Positions 17,862 through 27,591 are shown, counted from the stretch's first letter. The stretch is DNA of 64,000 bases from CAVXJN01 sp963773585 (GCA_963773585.1 CAVZBR010000008.1:62001-126000); one strand, 5' to 3'. The notes: generated by a model from the letters alone, not told the origin. A program made the numbers and translations.

Positions 17862-18521
17862 TCAGGCAGGCTCCGGATGCGCCGTGCCATGTCGGCGTTC
17901 GACGCAGTTACGTCCGTTTTGCTTGGCCAGGTAAAGGCGGCGGCCCACGAGATCGAAAAAGGCTATGATTTGGTATTCGGCGGTCGGCACAATACTGCCG
18001 GCACCGACACTGACGCTCAGGATATCCGCAACCTCGGATCGCGTGGGGAATCTGTTGCGCAACAATCAATTCGCGCAAACGTTCAGCGACGGTCGCGGCA
18101 GAGTCGATGTCGGTTTCCGGGCGAACCAGCACGAATCCCCCCTCCAAACCGGGCGATGAAATCCCGAGGCCGGGTCGCCGCGAAACGCGGCACCTTCGCA
18201 ACCGCTTCAAACATTCATCGCCTTGGATGTGGCCATATTCATCGTTGAACTGCTTGAAGTAGTCGATATCCAACAACAGCCATGACAGCGACTTCTGGTG
18301 GCGGCGTGCGTTGCCCCACTCGATCCCCATGACGGAGTCGTACATGCGTCGGTTCGCGATACCGATCACGCCGTCTTGGGATGAAAGTTCTTCCAGCTCC
18401 TTCTGCACGCGAAGCAATTTTTTCGATCGGTTCACGGTCGTTGATATCGAACATGAAACCCACGAGTGCCTCGGCATCGCCCTGCTTGTTGCGCAGCACA
18501 TGCCCGTAAACAACTTAATCG
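17862..18521 (-). pseudogene. Decayed PAS-GGDEF diguanylate cyclase
   Basis: Pieces of one GGDEF protein lie in order but in different frames. The end of a PAS domain (ALVGFMFDINDRE) ends near 18433 in one frame; the GGDEF start (VIGIANRRMYDSVMG, LLDIDYFKQFNDEYG) continues in a second; RPRDFIARFGGG in a third marks the active site, where GGEEF has shrunk to GGGF; the domain end (LSVSVGAG, LYLAKQNGRN) is again shifted. A stop codon cuts the PAS part at its 5' end, right beside the phnX stop. At least three frameshifts and loss of the catalytic acids make function very unlikely. Confidence 0.85.
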
Positions 18522-18547
18522 ACGTTTCGCATCGTGTGCCGCGATTA

Positions 18548-19378
18548 CTACGGTCTTTGCCCCCGCGCCAATTTTTTCCCTACGGCTTCAACTACGCTCG
18601 GCAACTCGGCGACACTGTCGACAATGTGGTGAGCGCCGGCAACTTGCAGACGCCGACGTGCGCTGTTACGCAGTGCACGTCTTCGGTCGAATTTGAGTTC
18701 GGCAAGTTCGCCTTCATCAAGACCCACATAGCTGCCGGTGACAGTGACTCCAGCTGTCCACATTCCGGCGTTGCGCCCGGCTTGGATACCTGGCTGGGTG
18801 TCGTCCACCACCAGACACGAGGCCACCGGCCAAACTTCGAGTCTACGCATGGCCTCCAACACCATGAAGGGCGCGGGTCGTCCGGCGACGACGTCGTCAT
18901 CACAAACTACCGCTTCGGGCCGATATCCGCCCTGCGCAGCCGCGGTAACCATGGCTTGCACCACGGACTTCGGATATCCGGTGGTGGAACCGATGCGGAT
19001 GCCCTGCTCTCGCAGCGCAGACAAAGCCGTGGTGAGTCCGGCGATCGGGCGAGCCCGCTCAGCTGCCAGGCGCGGTTGGATACGCGAGTAAGCTTCATAG
19101 AGTCGATCGGCGTCGTCATCCGTAAACGAGCAGCCATGCTGTTCATTCCACTGAGCGGCCACGTCCGGTAACGCGCCGAGGACCACGATATGCTCGCGCT
19201 TGCCGACCCCCATTGGCCCACGGGCCTGTGACGGACTGATCGAAATTCCAAACGCTGCGAAAGTTTCCGTCAACGCTTGCGTAGGTGCGATGCTGCCGTG
19301 ATCGACAGCGGTACCGGCCCAATCCAATATCACAGCGCGCAACGGCCCGCGGAATCCACGGTATCGGAGACTGCTCAT
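18548..19378 (-). CDS. phnX: Phosphonoacetaldehyde hydrolase (phosphonatase) PhnX
   Basis: The 276-residue HAD-family enzyme cleaves phosphonoacetaldehyde to acetaldehyde and phosphate. It has the nucleophile motif DWAGT, the cap-domain Lys that forms the Schiff base (PMGVGK) with the following His (REH), the AGRPAP loop and the metal motif VDDT. The usual VGDTxxD ends in Gly here, so the second acid of that motif is missing. The start at 19378 follows GGGAG; the long in-frame extension upstream is only an open shadow of the IclR gene. No phnW transaminase is nearby. It closes an apparent operon GMC oxidoreductase, IclR, phnX. Confidence 0.88.
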   Translation of the reverse strand: MSSLRYRGFRGPLRAVILDWAGTAVDHGSIAPTQALTETFAAFGISISPSQARGPMGVGKREHIVVLGALPDVAAQWNEQHGCSFTDDDADRLYEAYSRIQPRLAAERARPIAGLTTALSALREQGIRIGSTTGYPKSVVQAMVTAAAQGGYRPEAVVCDDDVVAGRPAPFMVLEAMRRLEVWPVASCLVVDDTQPGIQAGRNAGMWTAGVTVTGSYVGLDEGELAELKFDRRRALRNSARRRLQVAGAHHIVDSVAELPSVVEAVGKKLARGQRP

Positions 19379-19446
19379 AGCCGCTTCTCCCGCGTTCTCA
19401 TGTTCCGGTCGCGCAACATCGGCGCTTCGCCCTGGCTCGACACCAC

Positions 19447-20241
19447 TCAGCACATGGTACGCGCAAGCTGTGCAGCCGCATTGCGCAGCGTCGGTATATG
19501 CTGTCGCGCCACTTCGAGTGAAAACCGCACCTTCGGCGCATGGACCGCCACCGCCGCGCAGGCTTCGCCGGATCGATCCATTACCGGCACTGCCACAGCC
19601 ACCATCCCGGCTACGAATTCTTCGTCGTCGGTACCGACCATGTCGGTGCGTATGTGTTCCAGTTCCGTGAGCAAGCGCTCCGGATCCGTAATGGTACGCT
19701 CCGTGAATCGCCGCAAGGTAGCTGCCGTTACTAGTTCTCGCCTGCGCCGTTCCGGCAGCAGACTCAACAGCAGCTTGCCCGTAGCGGTACAGTGCACCGG
19801 CACTCGCGAGCCCGGATTGAGATGCATCCGCAGCGGCCAGTCGGTCTCGACCCGGTCGATATAGACGACCTCGCTGCCGCACAAAGTCGTCAGGTTGCAG
19901 GTTTCGCCCAGTTCGTCCACGAGACGCTGCAGGACACGATGTCGCGGCCCGGTGATCGTCGAATTGGACAACACCGAAACCGCCATCTTCGAGAATCTAG
20001 TGCCAGCGAAATAGCCGCGCCCACTGGGTTCCGGAATCAGAATCCGCTCCTCTTCCAGGCGTGCACAAATGCGGTGTGCCGTCGCCCGGGGAATTCCGAG
20101 ATCGTCCGCCATTTCGCCGGCCCTGAACGGCGACCCGTGCGCAGCGGCGTATTCCAGCGCGGCAAGCATGCGCGAGATCATGTCGAATTTAGGCGCCTTT
20201 GCTACCGAACGGGGATTACTACGCTTGGTCTTGACAGCCAT
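19447..20241 (-). CDS. IclR family transcriptional regulator
   Basis: The 264-residue regulator has an N-terminal winged helix-turn-helix (AGEMADDLGIPRATAHRICARL, about residues 42-62) and a C-terminal IclR effector domain. The start at 20241 (MAVKTKRS) follows GAGGA by 6 bases; an in-frame start at 20265 is less supported. It lies 33 bases after the GMC gene and 68 bases before phnX, so it probably controls this unit and the divergent TRAP genes. Confidence 0.92.
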   Translation of the reverse strand: MAVKTKRSNPRSVAKAPKFDMISRMLAALEYAAAHGSPFRAGEMADDLGIPRATAHRICARLEEERILIPEPSGRGYFAGTRFSKMAVSVLSNSTITGPRHRVLQRLVDELGETCNLTTLCGSEVVYIDRVETDWPLRMHLNPGSRVPVHCTATGKLLLSLLPERRRRELVTAATLRRFTERTITDPERLLTELEHIRTDMVGTDDEEFVAGMVAVAVPVMDRSGEACAAVAVHAPKVRFSLEVARQHIPTLRNAAAQLARTMC

Positions 20242-20274
20242 TTTGTTCCTCGGGTTGTTCTGCAATCGCGTTCA

Positions 20275-21945
20275 TCAATCGCCGCGACCCACCGAAGCGC
20301 CCGCTTCTCCTGCACGGTACCCGCGCTGATCTTCCAGAATCAGATCGGCCGCCTTCTCCGCGATCATGATCACGGGGCCGTTGGTATTGCCGGATACGAT
20401 GGTGGGCATGATGGACGCATCGACCACACGCAGCCCTTCGACGCCGCGCACGCGCAAGCGCGCATCCACGACCGCTGCGTCGTCGACTCCCATCTTGCAG
20501 GTGCCGCTCGGATGAAAGATGGTGGTGGCCTTATCGCGAATATACTCGAGCATGTGATCATCGGTATCGGCCGCCGGACCCGGTGCGACCTCGGCGTCGA
20601 TCAACTGTGCCAATGGCGGCGCGGCCGCTACACGGCGCGCAAGCTTGAAGCCGTCCAGCATTACTTGGCGGTCCTCCGTGGTGTCCAGGTAACACGGCTG
20701 TATGCTCGGGTGGGCGAACGGGTCCGGCGAATTGATTAGGACATGGCCGCTGCTGCTCGGACGCAGCTGGCAAACCGACGACGTGAAGCCCGAGAAAGGA
20801 TGCACCGGGCCTCCCGGCACGTCGGAACTGATCGTGCCGAAGTGAAACTGGATATCCGGACGGTCCACCTCGGCGCGGGTACGGGCAAAAATATAGGCGT
20901 GGTTGATGCCAGACGCGATCGGTCCGCTCTGGTGCAGCAAGTACTGCATGCCCATGTGAATCATACCCATCGGACTGCGTATCAGATCATTCGTGGTAAG
21001 TGGTCGGTTCGCTTTGTAGGTCAAACGCACCTGTAGATGATCCTGCAGATTACTACCCACCCCCGGCAGATCGGCCACTACTGGAATGTCGTATTGCTGC
21101 AGCAAGCTGCCCGGCCCGATCCCTGAGAGCTGCAACAGCTGTGGTGAATTGATCGCGCCAGCCGCGAGAATCACCTCGCGAGTCGCCTTTGCTTCCAAGG
21201 TTCGATCGTGGTGACGGTAAACGACACCGCAGCCGCGGCGTCCGTTTATCAATACGCGCAGGGTGCAGGCCTCGGTTTTCACCGTCAGGTTGCGCCGATG
21301 CTTCGCGCGTTTCAGATACGCCGACGCGGAGCTGCAACGTAAGCCGCGGCGGGTGGTGATTTGAAAATAACCGGCGCCCTCCTGGTCACCGGAATTGCAA
21401 TCCGGATTGGCGGGGATGTCACAGTGGGCCGCCGCTGCGATGAACGCATCGCACAAAGGGGTCGGCGCGATCGGCGTGATGTGCAGCGGACCATCAGTGC
21501 CCCGGGTCGGGCTTTCCGGTCCGTGATAATTCTCCAAGCGGGTGAAATAGGGCAGCACGTCTCGCCACGACCAGCCGTTATTGCCGCTAGCGGCCCAATC
21601 GTCGTAGTCCTGTGGCTGCCCACGGATAAACAAAAGCCCGTTGATTGAACTGGAACCACCGATCACCTTGCCGCGTGGCCAATAGTTGGGCCGGTTCGCC
21701 AACCCCGGTACCGGGTCGGTATAGAATCCCCAATTCAGTCGCTTGTGGAACATGGTCTTGGCGTAGCCGATGGGCAAATGAATCCACGGACTGCGATCCC
21801 ACGGACCGGCTTCCAACAACAGTACGCGATACTCGCCGCTGGCACTCAAGCGATTCGCAAGCACGCAGCCCGCGGACCCGGCCCCGACGATGATGAAATC
21901 GTAGACCTCCTCCACTGTGCGCTCACTCGCCTGGTGTTCGCTCAT
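20275..21945 (-). CDS. GMC family FAD-dependent alcohol oxidoreductase (choline dehydrogenase-like)
   Basis: The 556-residue flavoprotein has the N-terminal Rossmann motif (VGAGSAGCVLANRL), the GMC signature (GKVIGGSSSINGLLFIRG), the second signature (GAINSPQLLQLSGIGP) and the C-terminal active site with His (FHPSGTCKMG) and Asn (SGNTNGP). It should oxidise a primary alcohol to an aldehyde, passing electrons to a quinone or similar acceptor. BetA is the closest well-known relative, but no betaine genes are nearby. With phnX in the same operon, an alcohol whose aldehyde feeds phosphonatase is an attractive substrate. Confidence 0.9.
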   Translation of the reverse strand: MSEHQASERTVEEVYDFIIVGAGSAGCVLANRLSASGEYRVLLLEAGPWDRSPWIHLPIGYAKTMFHKRLNWGFYTDPVPGLANRPNYWPRGKVIGGSSSINGLLFIRGQPQDYDDWAASGNNGWSWRDVLPYFTRLENYHGPESPTRGTDGPLHITPIAPTPLCDAFIAAAAHCDIPANPDCNSGDQEGAGYFQITTRRGLRCSSASAYLKRAKHRRNLTVKTEACTLRVLINGRRGCGVVYRHHDRTLEAKATREVILAAGAINSPQLLQLSGIGPGSLLQQYDIPVVADLPGVGSNLQDHLQVRLTYKANRPLTTNDLIRSPMGMIHMGMQYLLHQSGPIASGINHAYIFARTRAEVDRPDIQFHFGTISSDVPGGPVHPFSGFTSSVCQLRPSSSGHVLINSPDPFAHPSIQPCYLDTTEDRQVMLDGFKLARRVAAAPPLAQLIDAEVAPGPAADTDDHMLEYIRDKATTIFHPSGTCKMGVDDAAVVDARLRVRGVEGLRVVDASIMPTIVSGNTNGPVIMIAEKAADLILEDQRGYRAGEAGASVGRGD

Positions 21946-22038
21946 GTTGATTCACGGGTCGCTATCCACATCTGCCGTGTCAGCCGCCGGACCAATGCAT
22001 CGGGCGCTGCGGCGGACATTCTAAAGCGGATCGAGATT

Positions 22039-22101
22039 CTCAATTTTGAGGCAGATTTGCATCAACGATAGCTTGACAAACCCGATTCGTCTAGCTAAGC
22101 G
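22039..22101 (+). promoter_or_regulatory. Candidate promoter and operator for the TRAP genes
   Basis: TTGACA at 22073-22078 and TAAGCG at 22096-22101 are 17 bases apart, a good sigma-70 arrangement reading toward the TRAP genes. Just upstream, CTCAA-tt-TTGAG (22039-22050) is an inverted repeat that could bind the IclR regulator. From 22102 to the dctQ start there are about 310 bases of leader or unassigned sequence with no gene I can support. Confidence 0.5.
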
Positions 22102-22415
22102 TTAAACCTGATACGAAGATGTCTCAAAAACCGAGATGGCGCGAAGCCGTACCGTTCGCGCACCCGATGTCCAACCTCCGGTGGGGCGAGGCCAAGGTGA
22201 CTGCACCGCGCGCCGGAACGGCTCAAACCGAAACGGCAACCCCGATGGTGGGAGCGTTCCCGCTATGAACGTCAGTAATAACATCCGAGGACCGATCAAC
22301 GCGCAGCCATCCCCGTCGTCCGACTCGAATGCGCAATGCGGTCGCGCAAGGGAGCACCTCGCACTGCTGCTGCGTTCTGCGGGCAGTCCCCTAATCACGC
22401 CCGTAAGCACGGCTC

Positions 22416-22964
22416 ATGGCTGAGCATCGCCGACCATCCTCAGGACTCGAACTGGCCGTTGCGGTGCTCGATTTGCCCGGTGTGGTGGTAGCGAAAATTG
22501 CGGCTTGGCTCATTTTGCCGATGATGGTCGCACTGGTATACGAGGTTATTGCCCGTTACCTGTTCGGTAGCCCGACCATGTGGGCCTACGACACCACCTA
22601 CATGCTGGCGGGAACATTGTTCATGCTGGGTTCGGCTTACGCACTACGTAACGGCAGTCACGTGCGCGCTGATTTTCTGCTCAGCACCTTGTCGCCGAGA
22701 TGGCAGGCATCGGTCGACATTTTGCTGTACATAATCGTCTACTTCCCGGCCATGGGCTTATTTTTCTGGGCCAGTTACAAATATGCGTTTCAGTCCTGGG
22801 CGCAGCATGAGACCTACCCTCAAAGTCCGTGGATGCCGATCATCTACCCACTGAAGTCGATCATGCCGTTGAGCATTGGCATTCTCTTTATCCAAGGCAT
22901 TTCAGAACTGCTCAAAGGGATATGGACGGTGCGGCACAACGTACCGTTTCAACAAAGCGAATAA
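22416..22964 (+). CDS. dctQ: TRAP transporter small permease (DctQ)
   Basis: The 182-residue membrane protein has four predicted helices and the DctQ pattern, including EVIARYLFGSPTMWAYD and the GSAYALRNGSHVRADF stretch. It pairs with the large subunit encoded 3 bases downstream to form the membrane part of a tripartite ATP-independent periplasmic importer. No strong ribosome-binding site is visible before the ATG. Confidence 0.93.
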   Translation: MAEHRRPSSGLELAVAVLDLPGVVVAKIAAWLILPMMVALVYEVIARYLFGSPTMWAYDTTYMLAGTLFMLGSAYALRNGSHVRADFLLSTLSPRWQASVDILLYIIVYFPAMGLFFWASYKYAFQSWAQHETYPQSPWMPIIYPLKSIMPLSIGILFIQGISELLKGIWTVRHNVPFQQSE

Positions 22965-22967
22965 TAC

Positions 22968-24287
22968 ATGTCGAATCCCGTTCTTGGCCTGATTTCGCTC
23001 GGCGTCGCCATAATCGGCGTGCTCACGGGCTATCCGATGGCGTTCGTATTTATTTTTGTCGCCTTGGTCTTTGGCCTGATCGGTGTCGGCCAACAGGTTT
23101 TTTATCTACTCACCTATCAGTTCTTTTCGTTGATGACCAGCGTCGAGTTGGCCGCCATCCCGCTGTTTTTGCTGATGGGGTATATCCTCGAGCAATCCGG
23201 CCTCATGGATCGGATGTTCACGGCGTTGCGACTGATGCTCGGCGGCATGAAAGGCTCGCTGTATCTCATCGTGTTGATCGTCGCCACCGTATTCGCCGCC
23301 GCGACAGGCATTGTCGGCGCTTCTGTAACCGTGCTCGGCGTCATGGCGGCGCCCATGATGATCCGTAGCGGATATGACACGCGCATGTCGGCAGGCGCCA
23401 TCGCCGCGGGCGGGACGCTGGGAATCCTGATTCCGCCCAGCATCATGCTGATCGTCATGGGACCTTTGGTAGGCGTTCCGGTATCGACGCTGTTCGCGGG
23501 AGCCGTGATTCCCGGACTGATTCTGGCCGTCGTCTATGTCGCATATACCCTGATCCGTGCCCATCTGAATCCAAAGCTCGGTCCGCCACTCGGGCGTGAC
23601 GAGCGCGCCGCATCGGCGAGTGAAAAGCTTCGGGAACTGATACTGGGCGTGGTGCCGATCGCTTTCGTCATCGCCATGACGTTGGGGCTGATCCTTGCCG
23701 GGATTACCACCCCGACGGATGCGGCAGCGACCGGGGCCGCCGCGTCTTTGATCCTTGCGTTGGCCTACGGGCGCATGGGTTGGCAGCGCTTGAAAATCTC
23801 CGTGTTCAAGACCATGGAAACCACCGCGTTCATCATGTTCCTGATCGGCGCGGCTAATTTTTTTGGCGCCGTGTTTTCACGCCTGGGCAGCGGCCGACTG
23901 TTGACCGATTTGCTGACCTCCATACCGGCTTCGCCGACCATGATGTTGATTTTGATCCTGCTGTTGATCTTTGCACTCGGCGGTCCACTGGAGTGGATTC
24001 CCATCGTCCTGGTCGTAGTTCCGATCGTCTTGCCGGTGGTGAAACAGCTCGGCTTCGATCTCCTGTGGTTCAGCATCCTGGTCGCTGTCACGCTGCAGAC
24101 GTCTTGGCTGACGCCGCCGATGGCGCTGTCGTCGTATTTTCTCAAAGGTGTGGTTCCGCAGTGGAAAATGCGCGACATCTACATCGGTATGGTGCAGTTC
24201 GTGGCATTGCAACTGATTGTGGTCGTGCTCCTGATCAAGTTTCCGATTCTGGTGTCGTGGCTGCCCAGCGTCACCGGATTGGAGTAG
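22968..24287 (+). CDS. dctM: TRAP transporter large permease (DctM)
   Basis: The 439-residue protein has about 12 helices and DctM hallmarks such as ATGIVGASVTVLGVMA, AAGGTLGILIPPSIMLIVMG and GGPLEWIPI. It carries the transport pathway and uses the Na+ or H+ gradient. It follows dctQ with a 3-base gap and precedes the binding-protein gene by about 200 bases, where another leader with a strong AGGAGG occurs. Confidence 0.95.
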   Translation: MSNPVLGLISLGVAIIGVLTGYPMAFVFIFVALVFGLIGVGQQVFYLLTYQFFSLMTSVELAAIPLFLLMGYILEQSGLMDRMFTALRLMLGGMKGSLYLIVLIVATVFAAATGIVGASVTVLGVMAAPMMIRSGYDTRMSAGAIAAGGTLGILIPPSIMLIVMGPLVGVPVSTLFAGAVIPGLILAVVYVAYTLIRAHLNPKLGPPLGRDERAASASEKLRELILGVVPIAFVIAMTLGLILAGITTPTDAAATGAAASLILALAYGRMGWQRLKISVFKTMETTAFIMFLIGAANFFGAVFSRLGSGRLLTDLLTSIPASPTMMLILILLLIFALGGPLEWIPIVLVVVPIVLPVVKQLGFDLLWFSILVAVTLQTSWLTPPMALSSYFLKGVVPQWKMRDIYIGMVQFVALQLIVVVLLIKFPILVSWLPSVTGLE

Positions 24288-24488
24288 ACCGGCGCGAGCG
24301 CGCCATTTCATTCCGAAGTTTTCAACGTCAGGGCCGGTTCCGCATTGGCGAACCTGAACACAGGGATAGTAACGGTAATCACAGGAGAAACAAAAAACAC
24401 AACCTGATCATGTACGCACGAACGACAGCCTCCAACCGGTGACCGCTGGCGATCTCCGGCCAAAGAGGCAACCACAGGAGGAACTCAT

Positions 24489-25604
24489 ATGAAAACCAAA
24501 CGGACAAGTCTGAGGCACATACTTGCCATCGGGTTGATCGCGCTGTTCGCTCAACCAGTTGCGCAAGCGGCGGATCAGAAAGTGTACGAGTTCTCTATAC
24601 AGACCGCGGTGCCGTCTTCCAGCCTTTATTTCCAGCTGCTGGAACGGTTCTCTAAGCAGATTCAAACCATGTCGAACGGCAGGCTCAAGGCCGAAGTTCT
24701 ATCGGCCGGAGCCGTAGTGGGACCGTTCCAGATCTTGGATGCGGTCAATAACGGCGTCGTCAAGGCCGGCTACGCCTGGGGCAATTACTGGTCTGGTAAA
24801 AACTCGGCGTTCGTCCTGTTCAGCAATGCACCGGCCAGCACCGGCCTCGACCAGCGCAGCCTGGTGGCTTGGTACTATCAGGGCGGTGGCGAAAAGTTGT
24901 ATCAGGAGTTCCTGCACGACGTCATGCATCTGGATCTGCAAGCGTTCCTGATTCAACCGATGGGACCGGACCCGCTTGGCTGGTTCAAGCAGCCGATCAA
25001 AGACATGGCAGATTTCGCCAAGTTCAAATACCGCGCACCCCCCGGCATACCGGGCCAGACTTACAAAGACATGGGTGTGGCGGCCGTGGCCATGCCCGGC
25101 GGCGACATCGTCCCGTCCGCACAGCGTGGCGTGATCGACGCCGCTGAATGGATCGGACCTGCAGACGATCGCAACCTCGGGCTGTCCAAAATCTGGAAGT
25201 ACTACTATCTGGAAGGGCTGCACCAACAAACCGACGTCGGGCAGATTATTTTCAATAAAGAGTTCTGGGATTCACTGCCGCCGGATCTCCAGGAAATCAT
25301 CCGCGTCGCGGTCATGGCGAACGTCGCGGAAACCCTGAACGCGAACATTTACGACAACTCCATGGCGCTGAAGCAGTTCGTCGAAAAAGACGGCGTGCAC
25401 GTGGAAACCACGCCTGCGGACTACTATCCGAAGTTCATCGCCTCGGAGCGCAAAATCACCGCTCAATACGCCAAAGACAACGCGTTCTTTAAGAAAGTAT
25501 TGGACTCGCAAACGGAGTTCGCCAAAACCGTTTACCCGTATCGGGTCCGCATCCTGGAACTCTACTACAACATGCTGAAAACGGCCCACGAGCACAATCA
25601 ATGA
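24489..25604 (+). CDS. dctP: TRAP transporter periplasmic binding protein (DctP/TakP-like)
   Basis: The 371-residue protein has a signal peptide (about 27 residues, ending AQAADQ) and the DctP fold. The ligand region KFKYRAPPGIPGQ has the Arg that usually binds a carboxylate, and MPGGDIVPSAQRGVIDAAEW is typical of the TakP-like branch that binds 2-oxo acids and other small organic acids. AGGAGG lies 7 bases before the ATG. A carboxylate ligand is the safest guess; the neighbouring GMC and phnX genes raise the possibility of a phosphonate. Confidence 0.93.
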   Translation: MKTKRTSLRHILAIGLIALFAQPVAQAADQKVYEFSIQTAVPSSSLYFQLLERFSKQIQTMSNGRLKAEVLSAGAVVGPFQILDAVNNGVVKAGYAWGNYWSGKNSAFVLFSNAPASTGLDQRSLVAWYYQGGGEKLYQEFLHDVMHLDLQAFLIQPMGPDPLGWFKQPIKDMADFAKFKYRAPPGIPGQTYKDMGVAAVAMPGGDIVPSAQRGVIDAAEWIGPADDRNLGLSKIWKYYYLEGLHQQTDVGQIIFNKEFWDSLPPDLQEIIRVAVMANVAETLNANIYDNSMALKQFVEKDGVHVETTPADYYPKFIASERKITAQYAKDNAFFKKVLDSQTEFAKTVYPYRVRILELYYNMLKTAHEHNQ

Positions 25605-25836
25605 GCCGCTTCGGTTGCCGCACTGCCGACGAGCAGCGCGGCAACCGTGGCTTGGGCCGCGCAGACGGCCAGTCATACTCCCGGCGTACTTGAGTAATCA
25701 TCGAAAGCCGGGCGCGAATGGCGCCAAAGCTTGGAATTGTGGCGGTTGAATGCGACACCGCCGCAATGCGCCGATGCCCGGGACCGGCGCAAGCCGGTGG
25801 CGGCGAGTACCGCAGCAACCCACGCGTCCGTCCCCG

Positions 25837-26475
25837 TTACCAACCGTACACCACATTCTGCTTGAGCAGATTCTGTCCGGCGTAGTCGCCCTGCTCGGGG
25901 GCATGAATCCATTGGCGCTGAAACGCGCCAGCAGTGGCGCCGCGGCTTTGCGGCCGTCGTCGCTGCTGAGCGATGCCGCCAACCTCTGGCGTGCGGCCGC
26001 ATCGATCCGGCTGCTGACGGTGATGCCTTGGTGTGTGAGCGGTTTGCTACGGGTCAGGACGTGCATGGATTGGCGCTGACCGTCACCGAGTTTCTTTTCA
26101 TAGACATCACTGCGCATGACACCGGTTACACATTCGCCGCCTTCGATTTTCGCAGCGAGTTGTGTCATACCGCCGCGCACCGGAACGAACCCCTTCTTGA
26201 TTCGCCAGGCAGCGAAGTGCGGTCCGTCGAATATGATGTCGTACTTGCCGGCGCGCATATTGCGCTCGTAGGTATGCCGGCAGAATGAGCGTAAGCGACC
26301 TTATCGCCCAGCAATGCGCTCAGATGGTCCGCCAAGGGGCCGTACAGCGACTGACCGGCATCAGCGGTCTCGCGGGGCGGGCCGTTAGCACCAGTTGAGC
26401 GGCGGCAACCGAGGATGCAAACAGGGTCGCAAGCGTGTAGGCCCCAACCAATAGACGATTGATTCGTTTACGCAT
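25837..26475 (-). pseudogene. Decayed PhnD-like phosphate/phosphonate binding protein
   Basis: A signal peptide starting at 26475 (MRKRINRLLVGAY, ending SVAAAQ) is followed, after a frameshift, by AGQSLYGPLADHLSALLG; another shift leads to YERNMRAGKYDIIFDGPHFA, which is the diagnostic PhnD-like stretch. The long middle frame runs to ANGFMPP, and a last shift is needed to read the proper C-terminus QNVVYGW and its stop at 25837. Three frameshifts and a missing segment (the protein is short for the family) mean it is not functional. No permease or ATPase partners remain nearby. Confidence 0.85.
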
Positions 26476-26766
26476 AGCTGTCACCTCACCGCGGTAGTGG
26501 GTAGTTTTTGCCCAACTCGCCGGTCGGTCTCGGCCCGATAACGGCAGCATGGCAACAACTTTAGCCTATTACTATGCGCTAACTCATGCCTGGATTTCCT
26601 GGCACCGGCGAACCCTGGCAACGGCTCGATCAGGTAGGGTGGGCAGTGTCAGCGATACCGGGGCCAACCGGAGGCCGGCAGCCGGTCGTAAACCAGAAAT
26701 GGGCTGGGGAGCAATTCGCTAACGATCGTACGCGAACCGCGCGATCAGGGTGCGGCTAACCTGCGC

Positions 26767-27591
26767 TTAGCTGCGCGCGCCAACCGGCGGGCTAACCATG
26801 GGAGAAACGTTTGGTTCGCGTTGTGCGTGGTAACCGAGGCGTTCCGAGATCTCGCCGGCGGCCTCCATCACCAGTGCGATCCATTCCTCCCGGCGTCGGT
26901 CCATGGGTGCAGATACTGAAAGCCCCGCCACCGCGTTGCCGCTGCCATCGCGAATCAGGGCGCCGATACAACCGACGCCCATTTCGGCTTCCTCGTTGTC
27001 GAGCGCGAAGCCTTCGCCGTGGCAGTACTGCGCTTCTTTGATCAGTCTTTCAGGATCGACGATGGTGTTGAGCGTAAAGCGCGGCAGGCGAGTGCGCGAC
27101 GCGTAAGCGCGTATCTCGGTCGCGTCCAATTCTCCCAGAGCTAGTTTGCCCACGGCGGTGACGTGCAGCGGCGCGCGGCTGCCGATGACCTGCTCGACAC
27201 GCATGATACGGGTGGTGACGATGGCACGCGCAACGTACACGATTTCGTCCCCTTCCCTGACGGTCAGGTTGACGGTTTCGCCCACTTGATTGCGCAGTGC
27301 TTCCATTACCGGCAACGCCACCTGCTCCACGGTGGCATCACCGCGCATCCGGCAGCCGAGTTGCACCAGCTTGTAGCCCAAGCGATAGGCGCCGCGGGCA
27401 TCTCGTTCGACAAAGCCTTCATTGACCATCGCCGCCAGAATGCGATGCGCCGTGGACGGATGCAGGCCGGTATCGGCGCCCAGCACCTTCAGAGTGACCG
27501 GGTGATCGTAGGCGGAGACCGCATCGAGGAGCCGCGCCATGCGCTCTATGACCTGAATGGAACTGGCGTTATTGCGTTTCATGTTTTTCAT
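26767..27591 (-). CDS. IclR family transcriptional regulator
   Basis: The roughly 274-residue protein has an N-terminal winged helix-turn-helix (TLKVLGADTGLHPSTAHRI) and a C-terminal effector domain. It differs clearly from the first IclR protein of the window. The start is probably ATG 27591 (MKNMKRNN); an upstream TTG is less likely. It is divergent from the phosphoketolase-like gene, with about 100 bases between them that include TTTC-N7-GAAA, a possible operator. It probably controls that gene pair. Confidence 0.9.
   Translation of the reverse strand: MKNMKRNNASSIQVIERMARLLDAVSAYDHPVTLKVLGADTGLHPSTAHRILAAMVNEGFVERDARGAYRLGYKLVQLGCRMRGDATVEQVALPVMEALRNQVGETVNLTVREGDEIVYVARAIVTTRIMRVEQVIGSRAPLHVTAVGKLALGELDATEIRAYASRTRLPRFTLNTIVDPERLIKEAQYCHGEGFALDNEEAEMGVGCIGALIRDGSGNAVAGLSVSAPMDRRREEWIALVMEAAGEISERLGYHAQREPNVSPMVSPPVGARS

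Noticed and set aside
18514..18547. Claim that the PAS-GGDEF remnant is a working short cyclase
   Set aside because: The active site is reduced to GGGF and the domain is split over several frames.
19379..19882. In-frame extension of phnX to 444 residues
   Set aside because: It overlaps the IclR gene in another frame; the good ribosome-binding site and family alignment set the start at 19378.
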